DNA of 64,000 nucleotides from Pseudoscleropodium purum. Lineage: Eukaryota; Streptophyta; Bryopsida; Hypnales; Brachytheciaceae. Within the stretch, counting starts at the first letter, position 1. Each line of letters opens with the position of its first letter. The DNA lies in NCBI GenBank assembly GCA_963969395.1, contig OZ017797.1, positions 36,394,001 through 36,458,000 of the forward strand, read 5' to 3'. A model generated the notes under the pieces. It had not been told where the DNA came from and did not search any database. It saw only the letters and a program-made list of their open reading frames with translations. A program made the position numbers and the translations under genes. This document shows positions 21,900 to 35,006 of this stretch, piece after piece.

Positions 21900-24800
21900 T
21901 AGAAAATTTTCAAATTGAAGTAAAAACTAGACTCAATAAGCTTGATTTCAATTGTAGAAATCAAATTACAAAAAAATTCATTTCTATGACTAAAATTCAA
22001 ATCAAGAAAAAGTTGTCAAAATATATCATAGTGTGATTTATGAATTTGTCATTTTTTAGAAGGAAAAGTAAAAAAATATCACAAGGAGGAAAAATTCAAC
22101 ACCATTCATTGAAAATAAGTTCAAGCAACTCCATCCCTCAAAATTGGATAAATCCCTATACAAAGCCACATTGGCACCCCTATCACCATGTTGGCCTCCA
22201 CTTTCACTATGGGGGAGTTATAAGAGTTTTGAGAACAAATGTGATCCATTCTTGAGGACTAAAATAACTCCCTCTAATTAATGAATCAACAAGCTTGCAT
22301 TCAAAGTTAATTGTGACCACTTTAAATGTGATTTTGGTGTGATCTAGTCAAAAGGCCCTTAGTGCAAGCCAACCCTTTTTTTTTACTTTCTTAAAAAGTC
22401 CAAAGATGGTGGTCACTTAGAATTTGATGAAGCATTTTATTTCTACATTCATCCATATTTTGAACCAAAAAATGCTTTTCAACCATATTTATGCACTTTT
22501 ACATCCAAATGTAGAGACTTCATTCACATTTGAAATAGAAATGGAAAATTTCTAGCTAAAAAGGATTATTTTTATCTAAGAAAAAGTAGGCATTTATTAT
22601 GACATGGTGCACTTTGGACCCACATAGGAAAAAAAAAAAGGATTGCTACAAGCTTCAACAAGTTTAGGGATGCTTTCATTGAATGTCTCAAAGGTTGAGT
22701 ACGTAACAATTTGTAATTTTTGACTTCACTTGCCATGGTGAGACATCATCAATTTCTTAGAGACAATTTTTGAGCTGTGATTCCCTTAGCATCTTTCTTT
22801 GCCAATCATACTTTACTTGGTCAACTTCTCTCTCGATCACTATCATGGCCAACAAAGCATAATTATTACAATAGCCTCATAAGTTTATATTTCTCTCTAG
22901 CCTTCTAAATCACCCAAATGACTCAAAACATCTTTAGTCTTGTTTTTTTAAGGTAAAATTTTGAAATGACAAGACCTATTACCATTGCACTTTGCCAAAA
23001 CTGATTTTGTTTTTAAACCAATAGGTACATTTTTCATTTCTACGGTGATCTTGAAAGTCATCCATTAGACATTTTTTGGCTACATAGTCCTTGCGTGGTT
23101 GACGGGGGGCTAGGTTAAAATTGTGTTGTACCTTCTATCCATTTTGCATTGCCTTCGAAGTTCCCTAAAGAATTTCTTTCCTAATAAGATCAAACATGGT
23201 GTTTGTATTGGAACAAATGTAACCTTAACCTTGAAAGTCCTTTCATGTTTAGACAACTAAAACTACTTCATAATACTCATCTCCAAAGCTAGGCCAAAAT
23301 CTTCATCAATACTTATTTTAACAAATCCAACCATAGGATCCTTTAGTAAAACTTGTTCAAGTACAATTTCCAAATTTTTAGAGTGAATATTCCACTGATT
23401 GCAAATTCAATGTGCCTAAATTTCAAAATATAAGTTTTTCTAGCCCTTCCCAAAGGTGAAATTTTGTATTTCAACATTTTTAGAAAAATACATGTATATC
23501 CTATTACTTGTACATTTTAGTCAATTTTTTGAAAAAAAGGTTGAAAATATATGAAAAATAAATTAACCAAAAAATGTTCATACACATCTTTAAAAAAAAT
23601 ATAAAGTGGAAGTTGGTACTAAATAAAAGAAAAACCAAATTGATAATAATTTTGACAAGAAATTAAGAATTGTTAATCCCAATAATGAAAATGTTTAAAT
23701 AAACAATTTGATATCCTTTTATTCTATTTGAAAATTTTCAAAATTGAGATCAAGAAGACAATTTGATATTTTATTTTTAACCTTCATTGCTTGTAAAATA
23801 TATAAAACTCCTCATAACTTTTAAATCATTATTTAGATTTGAATGGTTCAAATGTTTTTGAGTAGATATTAATCTATATAATCTAAAAATAATAATTAAT
23901 TTTTTGAAAATATATTTTTAGTTCTCTAATTTGACATTGAAATCATATAAAATTTTTAACTTTTGCAATATTTATTAGGATGATTTGAAACAAAGCTTCA
24001 TATGCAGATTAATACAATAATTAGCATCCATCCTAAGAAATTCATACATGAATCTTTAATATCAACAATGCCTACCAAAGTTCTCAAAAGGCCTAAAGTA
24101 GGCTCCTTGGTCCTTTAGGAATTAACTTGTATAGATTTGGGAAGCCCAATCTTTGTCACAAAATGGTATTTTGGATTATATTTGAGATGGAATTTTCATA
24201 AATAAAAAATTGTTTGCCCTCATATTGAACAAGACTTGTCTTCATGATTTTAAATTAGATTAGAAACTAAACTTGAAAACCTTTATTTCAATAGTTGGGT
24301 TCAAGTTCAAAAAATATTAATTTCTTTTAGCTAAAATTCAAATTTAGAACAAAAAAGTACAAACTATCAAAATATTAATATCCAAAAGGCATTTTAACTA
24401 GTAGACTAAAAGAAGTTTGTAGAGCACCACACAACACAGCAAGAACATAATGCCTAAAATCCAAATGGACACCAAACCACCACACTCTTGATGGGTACTA
24501 CGGAGCTTTTTATTTCATTTTTTATAAAGTACCAAAGTGGTGATAAAAAAGGTTATAATGGTGCTCTAAATTTCAACACTCATCTATATATTGAATAGAA
24601 AATATTACATTAGCACATATCACATATCCCTAGTTCTATTTTCATCCATAATTTGGTGATTTCATTCACAATTTTTTTTAATTTGAAGTTTCTTGGCAAA
24701 CAAATTTATGTTTTTTCACCATTTTTTGGCTAAATTAATTATTTTAATACAATCTGGCTTTATTTCGCCTCCAAAAAAGGCCCTAGTACTACTGTAACCT

Positions 24801-25145
24801 CTTTCTACGATTGTTTTGTTTTGTAATTTGTTTTTTTTGCTTCTTCCTTTGGAGAAAAATCGATAATCCTTCAATATGGGGATATTTTGCCGCCATAAAC
24901 ACATTCAAAGAGCTCTCCAAAAAAATGGATGAAAAAACGCAGTCCTATATTCATTATTGGGCATCGTATATCATTCATAAGCCTCTTTTTAGCGGAGAGG
25001 GCCATATAGCGTCCCGGGCTGGAAATAACACCTTACAATACCGGCCCTTCAAGAATCTGAAGCGCTCGCCATTTCTCAAATCCAAATGCACTAATCGTCT
25101 TCTTCGCGGAGACGATTTCTGTAGAGGCTCACGAAGAATGAAGGA
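21900..25145. other. AT-rich intergenic DNA with diverged repeat fragments; scramblase promoter at the right end
   Basis: No gene is supported. The stretch at about 23640-23960 resembles the interior of element 8020-8946. The stretch 24505-24735 has an inverted relative at 60600-60850. The last 250 bp, less AT-rich, probably hold the promoter and leader of the scramblase gene. Confidence 0.45.
24505..24735 (+). repeat. Dispersed repeat family R3, copy 1
   Basis: This stretch is related in inverted orientation to 60600-60850. Shared blocks include AATTTCAACA-TCATC-ATATATT-GATAGAAAATAT and TTCTATTTTCATCCATAATTTGG. More distant relatives occur near 22440-22570 and 60245-60350. No termini or ORF were recognised. 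Confidence 0.5.
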
Positions 25146-28100
25146 ATGATGGCCGCTGTTCTCCGGCGTCTTCAGCGCCACGCCCCCCGATCGCTGCTGG
25201 TGAGTAATGACCCTCTCTTCTCCTCTTCTGCTTTGTTTTTTGCTGCTCATTATAGTAATGGTTTAAGAAAATTTCGAGGCTTTCTGTGTGCATCATTTGG
25301 GGGTGACTTGGGTTTCAGTGTTTTGGACGTATTCTTTGCTGAAAATTTTCGATGAAAATGCATCGGGTGTGATTCTGTCACTCTAGTGTTCACTGCTTGT
25401 GTCTGCTCCACATTACGGGTGCGGAAGTGACGATCCTAGTTTGCCATTTAATTTTGTTCTCACTATACTAAATCGCAACAGTGGGAACAACCCTAAAGAT
25501 CAGAATACAATGTCCTCTCGCAAGTGAGAACGCAATTCATAAAACACAAGCGTTTTGGCATCAAACTTCGCTGAGCAATTTACAATATGTGGTCTAAGAG
25601 TTCCTTCCTCGTTGATCTGCAAGAATTGTAAGGAATAGGTAAGGCAACCTTGTTCAAATGGAAACCTAAAGAGACTAAAGATGTATTAGATTTTGAGCTA
25701 TTAACGAGATCTGTAGTGATTGTTCCTATGGTCGATGCACGACGATGTTTGTGAAATCAATGTCCCATGGTCAAGGATGTGATAATTGTCCTAGGAATGT
25801 GATCATTCTTTCGATCCAAGTAGTGAGGTCCCTTTTGATCATAACGTGATAACTGTTTCTTTGAACTGTACGCTTTAAGTATTCGGTACTTGTGTTCTTT
25901 GGCAGGTACGTGGAGGCTACGACAGCGCAGTTCCAACTACCACGAGTAATGGCGTTTGTTCGAGTTCCATTAAGCATCCAGATTTGGGTTTTTTAGGGTT
26001 CAGTGAAATTGCATGGAAGAGGCAGCTCGGAGGTCGCTACGGCAATGGCGCTGATAAGTACTTGCACACGATGGCGGGTTCCAAGTCCGTCCACCCGTGT
26101 TGTAATTACAGAGCCAAGCAGTGGAATGCACAACTGGCGTTGGGAGGGGTTCGACACGAGAGCGTATACGACAAGAGAAAGCGAGAAATCAGAGCAGTGC
26201 GAGCACGCCAACGGCGAACAAATCAGGCTGAAGACACGACTACAGACTATTCCACCTATGACCACGAAGATCCAGTCCAGCCACCGTTGAGTCAACCTTT
26301 GCTCGGGTCTTTGAAACCAACTCATGCAGAAGAGGTACTGTACATTTTTGCAGAGTATAGACTCAGTGCATCCAATCATTTTCTTGACATTATGTAGGAG
26401 CTCTTAGGAGTCTTTCGAGTCACGGAGAGGGATTGTTATTCTGAGTTGAACACTGTTGCCTATGTGTCTTAACCCTTGGAGTGCCCAAGCTTTAAATAGG
26501 AATTCCTCGTTTGAAGTCTTCAGTTGACTGTAGTAACTTTCAAAGCATTGATTCTCTGTAACTCAAAATTGTAGGACATGATTTCTTCTTTCTGCCGATG
26601 CATTTTGTTACCTTCCTTGATGCTTCCTAAATGATGCATACATTTTTGAATGACGGGAATCAATGCTTTGGTAGTTACTATAATCAGCCAATAGCGTCTA
26701 AATTGGAATTCCTATTTTAAGCTTGGGCACTTAGGGGTTTCATATTTTGAAGCACTGCATCTGTATCGTTTGCCCTAGAATTTCATCAAAAGAGTACTTA
26801 CTGCTATGATGTCGCTGGCAGGATCTGCTTGCTCCAGTTCTTGCAAGGCCAGACTTATTGGTGACTCGGAATGTGGAATGGGCCAACCTGGCTTTCGGCT
26901 TTGAGCAGGTACCAATTGTTTTGCGGTTTATATTTACGAGTGTTCGTTGCACATATTGACCAGTATTCGAGTGCCCACCACGATAGGGCTTTTATACTCG
27001 ATTATGAACAATTCAGAATAGCCTCAGCTTAAGTGGTACAAGACGGTGAACTGGTTCAATGCCAATACTGAGTCCCATTATTGGGTAGGATATGGATTGT
27101 CCTACGTATGCGTTGCCTGGGTGATGGCCGGGGCTCGAACTGCAGTGTAGGATTCCTCCTCTAACATTGGATAACTTGGGGGTACTACTTGTTTCTTGCA
27201 GCAAAATCGCTATGTGATTATGGATCCCCGGCAGCCTCAAGCTGTAAGTATGAATTTCAGAATGTAGCTCTTCCTGTTGTGACCATGAGAAAATTGTGGT
27301 GAGAATTCTGTGCTGACTTGCACTTAGAATGATGACTTTGGATAGTAAATTCAAGATGGCTTTGATTTTCTTGGACAAAGCTACCACACTTCAGCTTGAT
27401 TAAATACGAAAAAAAAATGTTTATAATATGTCAATCAGTCCGTGTAATTAAGGTAGATCGATATGTGGTCAGAGACTCTGAAATTGCTCTGCATGTTGGG
27501 CAGCAGCTGATGTGGAACATATCGCCTGTGATCTCAGCCTGTGGGGTATATCCTTGAAGAGAGCAACGTTATCCTACGGCAGGTAAATAGCATGCTTCTC
27601 TTTCTTGCATTTAATCTCTGAGGGGTTGTTTTCACCTGTAAGTCATTACATAGTTGTGAACAAATCACGTCTTTCTTTGCAATGATAGTTATAGGTTTGC
27701 GGGTGTGTAGGTTATGCGCACGAGGCGACCCTTTGTGGCAACTATCTTTGATGGACACAGTAATACGATTTTCAAGGTAAGCTACAACGTTTGAGCAGTG
27801 TAGGATTCTAAGCAGCTGTATTATTATACCTTGTTGCTATGGAACTCTCGCGATGTACTTTGAGTATCGATACTCTCTTTGTTAATTTCGAAGTCCTTGT
27901 TTGTTGGGTGCAGGTTCGAAGACCAGCATGGCTCATAAACAGCTCTATTTTTGTGGAGGTTGATGGCAAGGTATGTTGAATAAGATCTCTACTTTCATTC
28001 GTTTCGTCAGTGGTTCTTATTTCCCTCCTAGAGTGAAGTATTCCATTAGTTTTTTCCTGTCAATCTTTAAACAGGTGAAGGGACGTTCGTAACAAATAAT

Positions 28101-30547
28101 GGAACTTGTTTTCGCATGTAGGTGATTGGCGAATGTCACCGGAGATGGCACTTGTGGAGGCGTATATACGACATTTATTTGGGGTACTTTCTCTATTCTT
28201 GAGACTTTATGGGTATACAATGCTGCAAAGACATGATACAGGGACTGTACCAATCTTCTGAAAATCCGTGTAATATGTGAATGATGGTGAATCCAGGTTG
28301 TGATCCATGCAAAGTGTATGAACCATATGTTTATGTGAAATAAGTAAATCCATATGTAAATCCGATATGAAGGTGGAATAGACGACTATCTTTGCAGGAA
28401 CAATCAATTCGCAGTAGTAGAAAACCCAGGATTTTGGCATTGGACATTCTCTCTCAAGGACAAGGTTGGAGGAACACTTGCAGAAATAGACCGGAATTTC
28501 AGAGGTTTTGGTTACGAGGTGACCTATCTTCACTCTCACTTTCATGGTTGTCAAGCTTGTGATCACCATCAAGCGCAAATATTATCTGCTTTTAAAGATA
28601 TCTCACTTTTTGTTAAATTTTTCCCCTGATACGATCATTCAAGTAATGTAGGATTTTTTTGGGTGCAGTTTTTGACAGATGCTGGGCAGTATGTGATCCG
28701 ATTCGGTGACATACAGCCGGGCCGTAGCCAAGGGTACATTGCATCGAATGAAGTTCTCCGCTCCCGTGGACCTCTTTTCACGAACACCCAGAAACATTCT
28801 GGTGTACAGGAAATGCAGCAACTGCAAACAGCAGCTGAGGAGGTGACTACTCTTCTCTCTGTTCTTCTCTGTACAGTATGCTCGATAGTATTCACAATTA
28901 CAATCTATGTTCATCAGCATCCTTATTGATGAACCCCAGTGTCGAGATCTCGTAATTCTCTCTTGTCGCTTTCATTGCTACATGGAGCTTTGTGGTCGGA
29001 AAAGAGAAGAGTCCAGAGTCATAACCCCCGTCTATCCCCACGCTCTCAGAGATCTGTAACTCTCCAAGATTTGACGGTCCTGATTTTGCTTGGAGGAAAT
29101 ATTTATGTCCAATTATCGTTCCAGTCCTTGACTGGTTGTCTAGGACAAAGTGTGTTCCTCTTTGCTGTTTCTAGGATCACTTCCTGCAAGGCAAGAAAGG
29201 ATAAGGTCAATTATCACAGAAAATTTTCGACATTCGTTGAACACAACCCTCTAGAGTCTCTTTTTATCTTTCAATATGTAACAGGTTACTGATTTGCGGG
29301 TTGGCAGGTTGAACCACTGCAAGTCTCCCGCATTTTGTCCCTGTCTGAAAGAGCAGTAGCTTTGGCTTTGGCCGTGTCCCTTGACAACGACTATTTCTCT
29401 CGACATAGCCAGCATGGGTATGTGTTACTCATGCCATACCCTTTTCTTATTCAGTGTCTGAACTTGAGCATATCTATATTCATGACTGAATTATTGCTTT
29501 GGTCTTGTTTCTTCAGTTGATCATATGCTAATGATTAAATGCTTCGCTTTTACAGTCTATCCCGGTTTATATGATAATCGATAATACGACAGTCTCGATT
29601 ATACAACACAGCTCTCTTTATCTTGAACTCCGTCCGTATGACAATTGCGATCCTTGACATTGTGACACACTGAGACCCTCATAATGGGCTAGGAACGGGA
29701 AAGGAGCATGCCTTGCTGCAATATGATTAGAATGAGATCATATGAATTAATCATTAAGTATCCAACAGTTTCTCTATACTGACTTTCATTTTAATTTTCT
29801 TAATTCTCTTATAATCAGCTTTTTTGTTAGTATCTCAGTAAACATGAAATTAAACCAAAAACCTCATAGTTCTCCACTAATGACCAAACGATGCCATTAT
29901 GGAAGAAACGCTAATTGGGTTATCAAAACCTGCTTGCCTCATTGCTTTTTCTAGTTTTCAAGCTTTTAGAGGACGACAGAAGTTTAGAATCAGATGCCAT
30001 AATTAAGGAGAAATATGGATTTGACTCAAACTAGAGTAAAAATAACATGATTGAATGTACATTCATAAATTTACTTATTAATTGTTACATAGACAATTAG
30101 GTGACATCTCAACATTGCAACTTTTTCTTTGATATCCGAAGGCATCATATCAAAAGGGGTAGATTGTGAATGAATGAATAGCAATTGGATGAGTAGCCCA
30201 AATTACCAATTTCAGATAAAAGATAGTGTCAAAATATAGAAATAATTCTGTTTATTATTTTAAATAGATGGGATAACCAAGATATATCAATGGGTGACCA
30301 GTTTCGCTGATGGCAAATTAGAATCTTGCTAATATTTCCCGGAAAGTGTGTATAATTTCTCATCTGGCTCAAAATAGTTCTGATACGAGGAGAGATATTT
30401 TCGTACAGTTCGGTTTGGTTTGAGGATGTGAACATCATCTGATATTTGTTGTTGGTTAAATGAATAATATTATCAGAGATTTAATACTTGTTTGGCCGGA
30501 TTTCTATTGTGTGCAGGGTGGGACTGCCATATTTTGGCTCTGAATAG
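25146..30547 (+). CDS. Phospholipid scramblase family protein, probably mitochondrial (twelve exons)
   Basis: Exons: 25146-25199, 25906-26334, 26822-26908, 27202-27243, 27538-27582, 27711-27776, 27914-27970, 28122-28183, 28398-28518, 28669-28842, 29308-29417 and 30517-30547. They encode 425 residues with all phases consistent. The start is a double Met followed by an Arg-rich, acid-free segment (VLRRLQRHAPRSLL) that looks like a mitochondrial presequence. A poorly conserved basic region follows. The scramblase domain begins near residue 162 (DLLAPVLARPDLLVTRNVEW) and includes NRYVIMD, PVGYILEESN, RPFVATIFDG, GECHRRWHLWRRIYDIYL, FWHWTF and a C-terminal hydrophobic helix (VALALAVSL) before the short tail GVGLPYFGSE. 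This order matches the plant/fungal AIM25-like branch, thought to move lipids between bilayer leaflets; activity is inferred. Intron 2 carries a foldback element. Confidence 0.9.
26473..26737. mobile_element. Foldback MITE in scramblase intron 2 (copy C)
   Basis: The two arms (about 26473-26557 and 26655-26737) are near-complementary over some 80 bp, starting CCCTTGGAGTGCCCAAGC on the left and CCCCTAAGTGCCCAAGC on the reverse-complemented right. TTAA precedes the left end (26469-26472); the right flank is TTTC, so one copy of the presumed duplication has mutated. Related degenerate sequence lies at 58564-58780. The ends resemble those of the 4692-5491 element. Confidence 0.6.
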
Positions 30548-33300
30548 GGCCAAGCTATCGACTATCTCAATGTGGTCTTGAATGAACTGAACGTGAGTAG
30601 AAATATTCTTCTTCTGCCATTATCTTGATGACTGTTGTTTCTGGTGCTCATTTCTGGTAATTGCAACCTAATTGCAACCCTTGATTCTCATGTTCAGATT
30701 CTGTACTTTTAGGCAAGAATCCATAGGGTTTGGTTTAATCTGAACATGAGAATCGAGGGTTGATTTTGAGGACGCCCATAATTAGTGTATTGAGAACCAT
30801 AGTCTATTCAAATCATGTCCAAAAAATACATGCTAACTTGCGTTGAAATCCTCTTACAATGCCCAACAAAACCCAAATATATTTTGACGGAAAATGAGTC
30901 AATCTACTAATATGGACCATGCTCAGATGCTTATTTGGACACTTTTACGTGTAATCTCTAAGCGTCTTGCAGATATTGACATGCTCTCTGTGATGATTTT
31001 TCAGAGTGGAAACTCGGCAAGCGTGAAAAGCTACTTGAAGTACTTTCTGTCGTCTGCCTTTTGGAAAGCTTTGTCACTCTTCAAATATTTGAATCTACGT
31101 GGTGTATATCATTCTGTTGTGCAGCATTTTTTGATGTTGTTACATTATTCTCAGAATAGGCATAGTTGACGGCGGTCTACGATAGTTTCACACTGACATT
31201 GGACGTTTCTAAAGCCACTTCTGAATGATATCTCGAAAGTGGTGTCAAAATTCTTATAGTGAAAATCCACGACAGTTATGATGTCCATATACTGCGAAGC
31301 GGTGACTCTTTCTTAACCCGAGTCCCTAGCATTTAAAAACATCGTTGCTTTTGAAGTATTCTAGGTTTAAATGTCATGAAGGTATAGAATTCTCAACCAT
31401 ATAATCTTGTAGTGTACTTGTTGAAGATGACGTGAATCAAATTTGCAGTCATTTGGTCATATAGATTACAAGATTATAATAATTTAGTGTTGAGAAAAGG
31501 ATGCTGAAATTCTCCTAGTAACACATTAGAGGTGAAATTCAATTTCTAAACCTACTCAAATTAAAAAGCTTGAAACTATAAAGTACTCCAAGCTTAGCAT
31601 ATGAACACATTGATGAAAGAAAATATCATCTAAAGGATGCATTGTGTCTACAAAATGGCTTTGAATTTGTTGAGTTTATTGGAAATGGACACCATAATGA
31701 AGAAATAAGCTACCAAAGTTCATTGCAATCCAAAAATATCTAGATTTTGAACTTCAAAGGTCTCTCAAACATTTGAAACACCTTGGATTGACATGAAAAT
31801 ATCACCACAATAACTAGACTTCAAAGGGAATCTAAACCAACAAATTTGATTGAAAATGAACATTGGATGAAGGAGATACAAGTGCCCAAAGTTGCAGCCA
31901 TGGCAAAATGCAGTTTGGTGAACCCAAATTGAACCCATGATCTTTGAGTGGCTCCCAAAAAATCAATACACCTCGGATTGATCTGAAAATTTTACCACAC
32001 AAACTATATGACAGAGCGCACATTTCCCAACAAGTTTTACTAAATTCGGACATCAGATGCAAAAGTTTCAACACTTTGAATTTGACTTCCGATCTGACAT
32101 GTGCTAATACTCAATATAAAATTTTTTTCTCGTGCTTTCTGCTTGAAAGTGTGCTACAGTAGGACCTCCTATCTCTTCGAATCAACAAACCTTTCTAGAA
32201 TCATGTGTCTGTTAGGGTTGGCTAAACATTCGAAGCTGCTCAAAAAACACTTACTTATTATTTTGAAGCAGCTTTCGAGGACTTAGTGTTCTTTTTCTGG
32301 ATATGTTCGCTTACTTGTATGGAACTGAAATCTTCCTCGTGGGAGACTTTTTGCCATGGGTAGGTCTGAATTAGGTTGTGAGTGGAGTAAATATTACTGT
32401 CAAGTACATATTGTAGGTGAGTAACTTAGTAGGTTTGTCAAAAAAAAAAAAATTCTAATCATTGGTGCTGGCAGTATTGAGAAACTAATTTTTTTTTAAA
32501 AGACGATTTCATGAAATATTCAGAGAGTGAACTCAATTTCTTGAAATAACACTATTTTGTGTACACGTGATAAAACTCCTTTTACAAATGAACACCTTCT
32601 CATTAAAATTTTTGATCCTATCTTTTTGCAAGAGTGGGAGGTAAACCTCTATTTGACAATACAATGTGATGTGATTTGAGATGCATATGGTCATGCCTTT
32701 TTATCATTCCCACAAAAAACATAACTTTCACATCCACATTTAGAATTAGAAGTAGACTAATAGTCAAAGAGAAGATGTCTTTCAAGCTTTTTAGAACATC
32801 TCCAATAATACCCATAGTTTTATATGATAATTGATTAGAGATCATTAGTGTCAAATATTTAAAATATGTAGGAAACTTCCATATGCATAGAAAACATCTT
32901 CAATATTTTTTCAGAAATCACAGTACAGAAAGTTCAGTGAGTTGGATAACCTCATTTTCCACAAGAGCAGTTTCTGACTTATAAATAGACTCGAGAAAAA
33001 ATAACATTCATAGCATTGGGAAACCCCAAAATTTATTATAGAATCAGCGTTTCCACGTTTGCACGTTCAATCATGCTTCATACACAAAGCTTTGAGTGCA
33101 ATGCAACTTCCAGTTCTTTGTACACTATCCTATTAACTTACATCCTTCCAAAAACTGTATAAAATTTGTTTGAGGTGGAATAGATAATTGTTACGCAGGT
33201 TGACACTGATAACATTACTGCCACCCCAATTATTTCAATCAAAAAATCCATATTGATTAGTCTAAAGCAGCCAGCCCTAGAAGACTACATCTGAAGGAGT
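30548..33300. other. Intergenic region between scramblase and CYSTM genes
   Basis: No gene is supported. The first ~250 bp probably form the scramblase 3' UTR and contain a strong hairpin (30675-30762). A diverged two-copy tandem segment of about 190-bp period starts at about 31779 and 31969. The right end is the probable 3' UTR of the CYSTM gene on the minus strand. Confidence 0.5.
30675..30762 (+). repeat. Strong hairpin downstream of the scramblase stop
   Basis: Two 26-base arms (30675-30700 and 30737-30762) are complementary at all but one position, separated by a 36-base loop. It starts about 130 bp after the stop codon and so probably lies in the 3' UTR. It could be a processing or stability element, a miRNA-like foldback or a small MITE. 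Confidence 0.6.
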
Positions 33301-34338
33301 CTAGCAGTTGAGGAAGATCTCAGGATCACAGCAGCATTCATCCACGAGACAGCAACAACAGAGCGCTGCCAGGCTGCAATTTGCACACAGAAACGTCCCA
33401 TTAGGTCGGCCATATTAGAAAAGATTAAAAATTCACAAACCAAACGACAGCAGTGTACTAACAATACAAAAATTTACAATCACTCTCACACACAGGTCGC
33501 TCAGATAAATATTTTTCAAGGTGTCACACATAGGACAAGTGATACTTCGAATTTAGATATTACGGGAGTACAAAACTAACAGTAACGAAGCAACCTAGCC
33601 AAGATTTAGAAATAAAGGTGAAGATCCTCCATTAGAAAACATGAAAAAGTGAAATTCAATTGAAGATGCTGACTCACCATCCTCTCAAAAAGCCCCCGCC
33701 CCCGCTTCGCTTAGGTGGTGCTTGGTAATATCCCTGTGGCGGTCCCATGACTGGTGGACCTTGATTGTAGTAACCTTGGGGAGGGTACGCTTGTTGAGGG
33801 TACCCTTGTGGGGGATATCCTGCAAAACAGAAAAATTCCAAAACAAAATCGTCACAACCGATGGATCAAGAAAAAACCAAAATAAGAACTCCAGCCTCTT
33901 CGTCAACCAAGAAGAAAAAAGAAAAATTCTGGGGCTTAAGCTGCATCATATAAGATGAAATTAACCAAGAACACCAACACAAAGAGTACTGGCTAACCTC
34001 GACGCAAGCCTCCTATTGAACTTACTTAGAAACCAACCCAAGAGAAGAGAAGAAAAGAAAAAACTCAATCGAGAAGAAAGAAGACGAAAAACTCCCACGC
34101 TAAGAAAGCTTGCTGTCAATACTTCCATGAACTAGGCCAAGTGAACCTTGACAGGGCGTTAATTTACACCTAACGCCTCCTTTCGGACGCAAGCACAAAC
34201 CACCATAAATCCAACCCTGTCTCATCTCCAAAAGAAGGCTATAGTCTCAAATCAAGCCAATTCAAAGACCTAATTCGCAAATACAACGAGCAAAGCCCAC
34301 AGAAAGCAAAACGCACCTTGAGGTGGGTACCCGCTCAT
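33301..34338 (-). CDS. Cysteine-rich transmembrane (CYSTM) protein with XYPPQ repeats (three exons)
   Basis: On the minus strand, exons 34338-34317, 33819-33678 and 33373-33301 join in frame to give 78 residues. Residues 1-40 are a Pro/Gln/Tyr/Gly region with GYPPQGYPPQGYPQQ-type repeats. A short basic/glycine linker (KRSGGGG) follows, and then the CYSTM module FLRGCLAALCCCCLVDECC. This module is a tail-anchor-like hydrophobic segment full of cysteines and is the defining feature of the family. Such proteins sit at membranes and are linked to abiotic stress tolerance in plants; the function here is inferred. Length is typical (70-90 residues). Retention of intron 2 would place a stop immediately after one Trp codon, giving a product without the Cys tail. 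Confidence 0.9.
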
Positions 34339-34710
34339 CTTGATCGGAAACTCAAAAACAAGGAAGAATTCCAACGATGCAACTCCCAAACCACTCTACA
34401 AAAAGATCTCCGAAGTTTTCACAACCGGGATGCCAAACTCTCGAAATCTTCCTGTGCAAACTCAGGTCTGCAAAATTGTGGGAGCTCTGCAACTCTCAGC
34501 AAACGATGTAAGCGACGTGAAAGGGAGCAATAGAGCGAGACTTATAGGAAGCAATCGAGCGGGTGGTTCACTGGGCAATGGTCGGAGAACGAGAACTATC
34601 TCAGAAGAGAAGGCCACAGATATCCTGAACATGAGAAGAGGTTTGCTAAGTGCAGTCGAAACCAGTGTGTCGATCTGTATGTCCGACGCGTGGGGTCTCC
34701 TGACAGGACG
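34339..34710. other. Upstream region of the CYSTM gene
   Basis: Probably contains the promoter and 5' leader of the minus-strand CYSTM gene. Plus-strand ORFs here (71 and 124 codons) have no recognisable domain. Confidence 0.4.
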
Positions 34711-34880
34711 GTGAGTTCCACTTGGAGTGGGGTGCGGGGTTTAGAGGCTTCAACAAAAATAAACATATCTGAAAATATGGAATTCTATTTATTTTTTATT
34801 CTTTACTTTGACGTGGGTTTCACTTTGATTTTTTTTTTGTGAACAAGAAGTTAGGGTTTGGTCGGTGCAGCGACTGTTAC
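34711..34880 (+). repeat. Dispersed repeat family R2, copy 1 (CpG-rich version)
   Basis: Direct relative of 37392-37560. Both start TGAGTTCCA and share TTTAGAGGCTTCAA, AAACATATCT/ATACATATCT and AAGAAGTTAG followed by a GGTGCA block. This copy keeps CpG sites that are mostly TpG or CpA in the other. Confidence 0.65.
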
Positions 34881-35006
34881 AGAAGACCATCGTCACCGTC
34901 ACACGGCAAATCTGACTCCCCAAATGTCTCTCTAAGGTAGTCTGCTCTTAAAGCAACCTTTTAAGAGCTGATTGCATTTTGGGGGCGGGGGGGGGGAAGC
35001 TAAATT

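Noticed and set aside
27018..27160. tRNA/SINE-like look (AGCTTAAGTGGTACAAG and GGTTCAATGCC) in scramblase intron 3
   Set aside because: The A-box-like and B-box-like motifs are far too close for a tRNA, no cloverleaf can be drawn, and no tail or target duplication is seen.
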